A DNA stretch of 64,000 nucleotides from positions 5,310,501 through 5,374,500 of the forward strand of contig NZ_CP109007.1 of the NCBI RefSeq assembly GCF_036226665.1, read 5' to 3'. Both the position numbers and the translations under genes were made by a program. Of this stretch, positions 58,210-64,000 are shown in pieces. The notes beneath the pieces were generated by a model. It did no database searches, had not been told where the DNA came from, and saw only the letters and a list, made by a program, of their open reading frames with translations. Each line of letters begins with the position of its first letter. Position 1 is the first letter of the stretch. Source of the DNA: Streptomyces sp. NBC_00691. GTDB taxonomy: Bacteria; Actinomycetota; Actinomycetes; Streptomycetales; Streptomycetaceae.

Positions 58210-58468
58210 AATCCCCCCGCAAGGGAAGGGCCGACTGCCAGGTGAACTGGTGTGGTCCTAAGACTGAGGAGGGGTTCTGGCTCTCAGTGGAGGCCGGTGT
58301 TGCGGGCCGTCCCGATCGCCAAGAAGAGACTCCCAAACCCCGGCAACGGATACAACCCCTTCCGGAAAGTTTTTTTTGATTCCTCGGTGTCGGCTAGGTC
58401 ACAGCCGTACTTCTAAGGGGTGGATGCGCGCCTAAACGTTCGAGTGAAAGGACTTTGGGCCCTTCCAC

Positions 58469-59437
58469 TCACACAATCACACGCAGTGCACGGCGTACGC
58501 CTGTGAACGTCACGCTCGTACGCAGTCCCAGGTGGTCTCCGTCCATCTGCAGGGGGAGGGGGACCTTGGAATGCAAGGTGAAGTCGGTCAGGTCGTGCAG
58601 AGTCGCCGCGTGCTTGCCGCGAGGCCCTCGTTCCGGGGTCGAGGTGAGCAGCTGGGTGGCGTACCGGGCCACCGCCGGGGTGGAGAGACGGCGCAGTCCG
58701 AGGACGTCCAGCGCGGTTTCGAAGGAGGCCTCCGGGGACGCGTACACCGGGCGATTGCCCAGGTAGGTCCAGGGGGAGGTGTTGCAGATTATGGAGAGGA
58801 CGAGGTCCTCGACCGGCTCGGCGCCGGGCCGCTCCAGGGTGATCGTGCCGTGCCGGCGGTTCGGTTCCTCCAGGAACTGGCGCACCACCTGGCGCAGGTA
58901 GAGGGCGTGGGTCGATCTCTTCCCGCGTTCCCGCTGCTGTTCGACCCGGCCGATGACACTCGCGTCGAAACCGAGACCGGCACAGAAGGTGAACCAGCGG
59001 GACGGGACGGACTCGTCCTCCGTGCCCGGTGTCCCCGACGCCAGCCCGAGGCTCACTGTGCGTGTCCGCCTCTCACGCAACGCGTCGAGCAGGGCGCCGG
59101 TCGCCTCCACGGCGTCGTTCGGCAGTCCGAGCGCGCGGGCGAACACGTTCGTCGATCCGCCGGGGACGACCGCGAGGCCCGGGAGCCGCTCGGGGTCGGG
59201 CCCGCCGTGCAGCAGTCCGTTGACGACCTCGTTCACCGTGCCGTCGCCGCCGAGCGCCACGACCAGGTCGACGGTGCCGGAGTCCGAGGCCCGTCGGGCG
59301 AGGTCCCGCGCGTGTCCGCGGTACTCGGTGGTGACCGCCTCCAGCTTCATCTCGCTCGCGAGCGCGTGGATGAGCACGTCACGGGTGCGGGCACTGGTGG
59401 TGGTGGCTGCCGGGTTGACCACGAGAAGTGCGCGCAT
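58469..59437 (-). CDS. Diacylglycerol kinase family lipid kinase
   Basis: A 322-residue protein of the DAGK catalytic family. Residues 1-12 (RALLVVNPAATTT) and the nucleotide-binding VVALGGDGTVNEVVNGLL (near residues 59-76) with PGGSTNVFARALGLP (near 92) are the hallmarks; SIICNTSPWTYLGN (near 215) is also conserved. It probably phosphorylates diacylglycerol or a related lipid at the membrane. Start ATG 59437. Confidence 0.88.
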   Translation of the reverse strand: MRALLVVNPAATTTSARTRDVLIHALASEMKLEAVTTEYRGHARDLARRASDSGTVDLVVALGGDGTVNEVVNGLLHGGPDPERLPGLAVVPGGSTNVFARALGLPNDAVEATGALLDALRERRTRTVSLGLASGTPGTEDESVPSRWFTFCAGLGFDASVIGRVEQQRERGKRSTHALYLRQVVRQFLEEPNRRHGTITLERPGAEPVEDLVLSIICNTSPWTYLGNRPVYASPEASFETALDVLGLRRLSTPAVARYATQLLTSTPERGPRGKHAATLHDLTDFTLHSKVPLPLQMDGDHLGLRTSVTFTGVRRALRVIV

Positions 59438-59613
59438 GAGCGCCAGGGTACCTACCCGGCGGTACCGGGCCCACTCCAGCCCGATCCCTGGACGTATCCG
59501 ACCCGGCCCCCGGCAAGCGCGACCGCACGGAGCCGGCGCCGTGCCCCCGGCCCCGCGGCCGTGCCTCCGCCCGGCTTCGGGCGGGCCGGGCCCGCCCCGC
59601 TACCCTGCCCTGT

Positions 59614-60045
59614 ATGAGCAGTCCCGCTGAGAGCAGCACGGAGCAGACCCCCCGCCCCGCCCGACTCGCCGCCGCGGCGGTCGTGGCCGGTGTCGAGGCC
59701 CTCGGCCTCTTCGCCGGGGGTGTCTACATGCTGGTGCACGCACTGACCGGGACGTCCGATGACCTCACCGGCGCCGCCACGGGCGCCGTGACGCTCGTCG
59801 CACTGGGACTCATCCCGCTCGCCGCCGCCCGGGGCCTGTGGACGCGCCGTTCCTGGAGCCGCGGTCCGGCCGTGATCACCCAGATCCTGGCCCTGCCGGT
59901 CGCCTGGCAGCTGCTGCAGGCGAACAGCGTGATGATCCCCGCCGGCATCGTCCTCGGAGTCCTGGCCGTCGCCGGGCTCGTCCTCCTGGTGAACCCGGCC
60001 ACGACCGAGGCGCTCGGGATCCGGCGCCCCGGTCAGGAGAGCTGA
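59614..60045 (+). CDS. Small integral membrane protein
   Basis: A 143-residue protein with four hydrophobic helices (residues 20-45, 56-72, 84-103 and 107-126) and short charged ends. ATG 59614 is the only sensible start. It ends 6 bp before the convergent sigH stop. I do not recognise a function; similar proteins are annotated as hypothetical integral membrane proteins in Streptomyces. Confidence 0.75.
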   Translation: MSSPAESSTEQTPRPARLAAAAVVAGVEALGLFAGGVYMLVHALTGTSDDLTGAATGAVTLVALGLIPLAAARGLWTRRSWSRGPAVITQILALPVAWQLLQANSVMIPAGIVLGVLAVAGLVLLVNPATTEALGIRRPGQES

Positions 60046-60051
60046 CGAGGA

Positions 60052-61137
60052 CTACTCCTCCACCAGGAGCTTCTCCCGCAGCTGCGCGAGCGTCCGGGCG
60101 AGCAGTCTGGAGACGTGCATCTGCGAGATGCCGACCTCCTGCGCGATCTGCGACTGGGTCATGTTCCCGAAGAAGCGAAGCAGCAGGATCCGCTTCTCCC
60201 GGGGCGGCAGGTCCTCCAGCAGCGGCTTGAGGGACTCGCGGTACTCGACCCCCTCCAGGGCCTCGTCCTCCGCGCCGAGGGTGTCCGCCACGGCGGGCGA
60301 CTCGTCGTCCGTGTCGGGGACGTCCAGGGAGAGCGTCGAGTAGGCGTTCGCCGACTCCAGGCCCTCCAGGACCTCCTCCTCCGAGATCCCGAGCCGCTCG
60401 GCCAGCTCGTGCACGGTCGGCGAGCGGCCGTGCTGCTGGGAGAGCTCCGCCGTCGCCGTGGTCAGCGAGAGCCGCAGCTCCTGGAGCCGGCGAGGCACCC
60501 GGACCGCCCAGCCCTTGTCCCGGAAGTGGCGCTTGATCTCGCCGACGACCGTGGGGGTCGCGTACGTCGAGAACTCGACGCCGCGCTCAGGGTCGAACCG
60601 GTCCACCGACTTGATCAGGCCGATGGTCGCGACCTGCGTCAGGTCGTCCAGCGGCTCGCCGCGGTTGCGGAAGCGCCGGGCCAGGTGCTCGACCAGCGGC
60701 AGGTGCATCCGCACCAGCTGGTTGCGCAGCTCGGCCTTCTCCGGGGAACCCTCGGGCAGCTCACGCAGTGTGATGAAGAGCGCGCGGGCGCCGCTCCGGT
60801 CGTGCGGGTCCGGGACGGCGGGGACGTCGGGGGCGTCGTCCGGCTCGTCCCCGTCCTCCGCCTTCTCCGTCTCCGCGACCGGTCCCGCGACCGGCTCCGT
60901 GGCCGTCCCGGCGACGGCCCCGGTGGCCGTCTCCGCGCTCGCCGCCACGGTGCCGCCCGCCTCGGAGGAGCCCTCCGCACGCGCGGGCCCCCGGGGGGCC
61001 TCGGAGACGCCCGGCGTCGTCTCGGGAACCTCGTGGTGCTGCTCGTGCTCGCTCATCTGGTCCGCCTGCTCCGTAGCGACCTCATACGGCCGTGCCTGCT
61101 GCTCAGGGATGCCGGCCGTCGCGTCCCCGCGCCTCAC
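60052..61137 (-). CDS. sigH: SigB-type stress RNA polymerase sigma factor (SigH)
   Basis: A 361-residue SigB/SigF-family sigma factor. Regions 2 (VEHLARRFRNRGEPLDDLTQ, TIGLIKSVDRFD), 3 (RVPRRLQELRLSL) and 4 (LPPREKRILLLRFF, ISQMHVSRLLAR) are complete. The first 110 residues are an acidic, Ala/Thr/Glu-rich extension. GTG 61137 overlaps the anti-sigma stop by GTGA; ATG 61056 is a likely secondary start. By gene order (wblE, DGK, sigH, anti-sigma) it matches S. coelicolor SigH, an osmotic and developmental stress factor made in several isoforms. Confidence 0.88.
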   Translation of the reverse strand: MRRGDATAGIPEQQARPYEVATEQADQMSEHEQHHEVPETTPGVSEAPRGPARAEGSSEAGGTVAASAETATGAVAGTATEPVAGPVAETEKAEDGDEPDDAPDVPAVPDPHDRSGARALFITLRELPEGSPEKAELRNQLVRMHLPLVEHLARRFRNRGEPLDDLTQVATIGLIKSVDRFDPERGVEFSTYATPTVVGEIKRHFRDKGWAVRVPRRLQELRLSLTTATAELSQQHGRSPTVHELAERLGISEEEVLEGLESANAYSTLSLDVPDTDDESPAVADTLGAEDEALEGVEYRESLKPLLEDLPPREKRILLLRFFGNMTQSQIAQEVGISQMHVSRLLARTLAQLREKLLVEE

Positions 61138-61547
61138 GCCGGGCCTGGCCCCGCGCCGCGCTGTTTGTACAGGCTGATCGAGACCGTACGGTCTTCGGCC
61201 ACCGACGATTCCACCTTCCCGGCCAGTGCCGACAGCACCGTCCAGGCGAACGTGTCACGCTCGGGCGCCCGGCCGTCGGTGGTCGGGGCGGAGACCGTCA
61301 CGTCGAGGGAGTCGTCGACCAGCCGGAAGACACAGCTGAGGACGGATCCCGGCACGGCCTGCTGGAGCAGGATGGCGCAGGCCTCGTCGACCGCGATCCG
61401 CAAGTCCTCGATCTCGTCGAGGGTGAAGTCCAAGCGCGCCGCGAGGCCGGCCGTGGCCGTACGCAGCACGGACAGATAGGCACCCGCAGCGGGCAGCCGG
61501 ACTTCCACGAAGTCCTGGGTCCCGGGCTCGCCTGCGATCTGGGACAC
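61134..61547 (-). CDS. ushX: RsbW-type anti-sigma factor kinase
   Basis: A 137-residue GHKL-fold anti-sigma factor. The N-box region is LDEIEDLRIAVDEACAILL (near residues 45-63), and the C-terminal half carries DTFAWTVLSALAGKV. It should bind and inhibit SigH and may phosphorylate an anti-anti-sigma protein, which is not encoded nearby. GTG 61547 has GGAGGTGAGG upstream; two codons earlier starts are possible. Known names for the S. coelicolor counterpart are UshX, RshA and PrsH. Confidence 0.85.
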   Translation of the reverse strand: MSQIAGEPGTQDFVEVRLPAAGAYLSVLRTATAGLAARLDFTLDEIEDLRIAVDEACAILLQQAVPGSVLSCVFRLVDDSLDVTVSAPTTDGRAPERDTFAWTVLSALAGKVESSVAEDRTVSISLYKQRGAGPGPA

Positions 61548-61710
61548 CCTCACCTCCAAGGTGGCACAAGCTCATTCGGGGCTCGGGGGGAGAGGCCCCC
61601 GAACCGGGCGGTACGCAGGGGGCTGCGCAGTCCGCCGTGACGCTATCGCGATCCGTCCCGCCGTGTCGCCGTGAACCCCCGCCCCCACCGGCCCCCCGGC
61701 CGCCGGTCGT

Positions 61711-61733
61711 CACCCATGGTAGGCCTATGGGTG
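61711..61733. promoter_or_regulatory. Inverted repeat in the sigH upstream region
   Basis: CACCCAT and ATGGGTG are a perfect 7-bp inverted repeat with a 9-bp centre that itself contains TAGGCCTA. It lies in the 319-bp leader region of the anti-sigma/sigH operon and may be an operator. BldD acts in this region in S. coelicolor, but the repeat is not a clear BldD site. Confidence 0.4.
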
Positions 61734-61790
61734 CGGACGGTGGGCAGGGGGCTGTGGAGGACGGAAGCGAGCGACCGGCGGAGGGGTGAC

Positions 61791-61816
61791 GTACCCAACC
61801 GTGGGGCGGGCGAATC
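61791..61816 (-). promoter_or_regulatory. Candidate SigB-type promoter of the sigH operon
   Basis: GATTC (61816-61812), a 15-bp spacer and GGGTAC (61796-61791) resemble the SigB/SigH promoter class (GNNTN, GGGTAY). It would allow autoactivation of the operon. Confidence 0.45.
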
Positions 61817-61866
61817 GTCGAACGGCCGAATCGCCGGACGGTCGGACCATCGGCCCGGCCGGGGAC

Positions 61867-62127
61867 TCAGACGATCGACCCGTCCACGAAGCACCAGCGC
61901 CAGGCCTCGCCCGGCTCGAAGGTCCGCATCACCGGGTGCCCCGTCGTGGAGAAGTGCCCCGTCGCGTGCTGCCCCGCCGAGGAGTCGCAGCAGCCCACGT
62001 GACCGCAGGCCAGACAGAGCCGCAGCTGGACCGGATGTGTTCCGTCCGCCAGGCACTCCGGGCAGGTGTCGGCCAGCGGCGCCGGTTCGGGGCGCGGCAT
62101 TTCGGCAACGTGCGGGCACTCGCTCAT
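61867..62127 (-). CDS. UBP-type zinc-finger protein
   Basis: An 86-residue protein consisting of a ZnF-UBP domain. Conserved metal residues are in ECPHV (residues 3-7), CPECLADG (near 22), LCLACGHVGCCDSS (near 37) and QHATGHFSTTGHPV (near 53), closing with WRWCFVD. In eukaryotes this fold binds ubiquitin C-termini; its role in actinobacteria, which use Pup, is unknown. ATG 62127. It diverges from the antiporter gene. Confidence 0.87.
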   Translation of the reverse strand: MSECPHVAEMPRPEPAPLADTCPECLADGTHPVQLRLCLACGHVGCCDSSAGQHATGHFSTTGHPVMRTFEPGEAWRWCFVDGSIV

Positions 62128-62166
62128 GATGGCCAGGTTACGTTGCGGGACGAGACGGGGACGGGC

Positions 62167-63762
62167 ATGGACGCTCTACAACTGGTGGCACTCGTGGCCG
62201 CGAGCGCGGCGATCGCGGGGCTCGCCCGCAGGACCCCGGTGCCCGCGCCGCTCCTCCTGGTCGCCGTCGGTCTCGCCGCCGCCTACGTGCCCGGAGTGCC
62301 GGACTACACCCTCGACCCGCACATCGTGCTGCCGCTGATCCTGCCCCCGCTCCTCTACACGGCGGCCGTCGACTCCTCCTACCTCGACCTGCGGGCCAAC
62401 ATCCGGCCCGTCGCACTGCTCTCCGTCGGGTACGTCCTCTTCGCCACCGTGGCCGTGGGCTGGCTCGCGTACGTCCTCGTGCCCGACCTGCCGCTCACCG
62501 CCGCCCTGGTGCTCGGCGCGGTCGTCGCCCCGCCGGACGCGGTCGCCGCCACGGCCATCGCCCGCAAGCTCGGGCTGCCGAACCGGATCACCACGATCCT
62601 CCAGGGCGAGTCCCTGGTGAACGACGCCACCGCCATCACCGCGTACAAGGTCGCCCTCGCGGCGGCCGTCGGCGAGGGGCTGAGCTGGGCCGGCGGCCTC
62701 GGGGAGTTCGCCCTCGCGGCCCTCGGCGGCATCGGCGTCGGACTGGTCCTCATGGTCCCCATCCACTGGCTGCGCCGGGGTCTCGGCGACTCCCTCCTGC
62801 AGAACACCCTCTCCCTCCTCATCCCCTTCGTCGCCTACGCGGCGGCCGAGGAGGTGCACGCCTCCGGTGTCCTGGCCGTCGTCGTGGTCGGCCTCTTCCT
62901 CGGCCACCGCGCCTGGCAGGTCGACTTCGCGACCCGCCTCCAGGAGGAGGCCGTCTGGAAGATGGTCGCCTTCGTCCTGGAGTCCGCCGTCTTCGCCCTG
63001 ATCGGCCTTCAGCTGCCGTACGTCGTCCAGGGGCTGGGGCAGTACGGGATGGCCGAGGCGGCCTGGTACGCGATCGGGGTCTTCGTCGCGGTGGTCGTGG
63101 TCCGCTTCGTCTGGGTCTACCCGGCGACCTTCCTGCCCCGGCTCTCCGCCCGGGTCCGGGAACGGGAGCCGGGGGTGGACTGGAGAGCCCCGCTCGTCGT
63201 CGGCTGGGCCGGCATGCGCGGAGTGGTCTCGCTCGCCATCGCCTTCTCCATCCCCGTGGTCACCGACGGCGTGGAGTTCCCGGCCCGCAACCTCGTCCTC
63301 TTCCTCACCTTCACCACCGTCATCGGCACCCTGGTGGTGCAGGGCCTCACCCTCCCTCCGCTCATCCGCTTCCTGAAGCTCCCCGGAAAGGACCGGTACG
63401 CCGAGACCCTGGCCGAGGCACAGGCGCAGAGCGAGGCCTCGCAGGCCGCCGAGGAGCGCCTCGACGCACTGCTCGCCGACGAGCGCAACGCCCTGCCGAA
63501 GCCCCTCGCCGACCGGCTCCGCACGGTCCTGGAACGACGCCGCAACGCGGTCTGGGAGCGGCTCGGCGCGGTCAACGAGGTCACCGGGGAGACCGCGGAC
63601 GACACCTACCGGCGGCTGTCGCGGGAGATGATCGACGCCGAGCGGGAGGTCTTCGTGCGGCTGCGGGACGCCCGGCGGATCGACGACGAGATGATGCGGA
63701 CGCTGCTCCGCCGGCTCGACCTGGAGGAGGCGGCCGCCTACCGCGAGGAGACCGCGGGCTGA
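62167..63762 (+). CDS. CPA1 family Na+/H+ antiporter
   Basis: A 531-residue cation:proton antiporter of the NhaP/NHE type. About 12 helices fill residues 1-405. The exchanger core is VAPPDAVAATAIARKLG (near residue 120) and GESLVNDATAITAYK (near 145), with the conserved GMRGVVSLAIAFSIP (near 350). The C-terminal 120 residues are soluble, Glu/Arg-rich and predicted coiled coil. ATG 62167. Its 3' end overlaps the convergent PLP gene by 25 bp. Position next to an osmotic-stress sigma factor is suggestive only. Confidence 0.92.
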   Translation: MDALQLVALVAASAAIAGLARRTPVPAPLLLVAVGLAAAYVPGVPDYTLDPHIVLPLILPPLLYTAAVDSSYLDLRANIRPVALLSVGYVLFATVAVGWLAYVLVPDLPLTAALVLGAVVAPPDAVAATAIARKLGLPNRITTILQGESLVNDATAITAYKVALAAAVGEGLSWAGGLGEFALAALGGIGVGLVLMVPIHWLRRGLGDSLLQNTLSLLIPFVAYAAAEEVHASGVLAVVVVGLFLGHRAWQVDFATRLQEEAVWKMVAFVLESAVFALIGLQLPYVVQGLGQYGMAEAAWYAIGVFVAVVVVRFVWVYPATFLPRLSARVREREPGVDWRAPLVVGWAGMRGVVSLAIAFSIPVVTDGVEFPARNLVLFLTFTTVIGTLVVQGLTLPPLIRFLKLPGKDRYAETLAEAQAQSEASQAAEERLDALLADERNALPKPLADRLRTVLERRRNAVWERLGAVNEVTGETADDTYRRLSREMIDAEREVFVRLRDARRIDDEMMRTLLRRLDLEEAAAYREETAG

Positions 63763-64000
63763 GTCCCGTCGTCCGGCCGGGACCCCTGCTCCTGAACGGT
63801 CCCGTCCTCCGGCCGGGGCGCGTCCGGGGCGCCCGTCACGACCGCCACGAGCCGGGTGCCCGCCGGGAACGCGCCCTCCTCCGCCAGGGTCGTGAGGCCG
63901 AGCAGCATTTTGGCCACATACAGCCGCTCGATGGCGAGTCCGTGCCGCGCCTCGAAGTCGCGTGCGAACACGTCGAGAGCCGGGGACACGCGCGCGTAGC
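63738..64000 (-). CDS. PLP-dependent ACC deaminase/D-cysteine desulfhydrase family, C-terminal fragment
   Basis: The frame is open from the right window edge to a stop at 63738, giving the last 87 residues (YARVSPALDVFARDF onward). The stretch ERLYVAKMLLGLTTLAEEGA followed by GTRLVAVVTG is the typical C-terminus of the 1-aminocyclopropane-1-carboxylate deaminase/D-cysteine desulfhydrase fold-type II family. The start and PLP lysine lie outside the window. A Pro/Asp-rich tail of about 27 residues is not conserved. Confidence 0.75.
   Translation of the reverse strand, partial: YARVSPALDVFARDFEARHGLAIERLYVAKMLLGLTTLAEEGAFPAGTRLVAVVTGAPDAPRPEDGTVQEQGSRPDDGTQPAVSSR

Overview
The window is chromosomal DNA from a Streptomyces species. 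The evidence is very high GC with strong third-position GC bias, frequent GTG starts, ATGA/GTGA gene overlaps, and a set of diagnostic loci: sigR-rsrA, dasR-dasABCD-nagB, a cobalamin-riboswitch nrdAB operon, a WhiB-like gene and a SigB-type stress sigma factor. Gene content and order resemble the conserved core chromosome around S. coelicolor SCO5160-SCO5245. That comparison is from memory, not a search.

Layout. 0-10 kb: two AIM24 family genes (the first truncated by the window edge), a Nudix hydrolase, a DUF2342 protein, an SDR protein, moaE, a YlbL-type PDZ/Lon-like protease, a PPA1309 family protein and the large UPF0182 membrane protein. 10.1-12.6 kb: two identical initiator tRNA genes flanking a Sel1/TPR-repeat gene. 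12.7-17.1 kb: a Fur-type regulator diverging from catalase, a CBS protein, hisN, a TetR regulator and an SMR exporter. 17.2-23.0 kb: aroA-rsgA, an M50 peptidase, an SRAP protein, an alpha/beta hydrolase and the thiol-stress pair sigR-rsrA. 23.1-27.7 kb: two overlapping HD/HD-GYP membrane proteins, a TPR protein and peptide deformylase. 27.8-34.7 kb: nrdAB behind a compact B12 riboswitch, a GNAT enzyme, a lipoprotein and an mctP carboxylate transporter with its DUF3311 partner.

34.7-48.2 kb is the most unusual part. About a dozen tightly packed minus-strand genes encode a small membrane protein (apparently frameshifted), two GT-2 glycosyltransferases, a UbiA-type DPPR-synthase-like prenyltransferase, a flippase-like membrane protein, a class III aminotransferase, an epimerase, two membrane-anchored EEP phosphodiesterase/phosphatases, an aldo/keto reductase, an MMPL transporter and a LuxR-type regulator. 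I read it as a candidate undescribed polyprenyl-linked sugar or glycolipid assembly locus.

48.7-55.5 kb is the chitin/GlcNAc system: DasR, the DasABC importer, a GH3 N-acetylhexosaminidase and NagB, with DasR (dre) operators before dasA and nagB. Two further dre-like operators lie before a HisKA_2 sensor kinase and before the LuxR gene, which would extend GlcNAc control to both. 56-64 kb: the kinase, a wblE-type WhiB gene with a Crp-like site, a diacylglycerol-kinase-family gene, sigH with its anti-sigma gene, a UBP zinc-finger protein, a CPA1 antiporter and the 3' end of a PLP enzyme that runs off the window.

I saw no insertion sequence, prophage, integrase, rRNA or CRISPR array.
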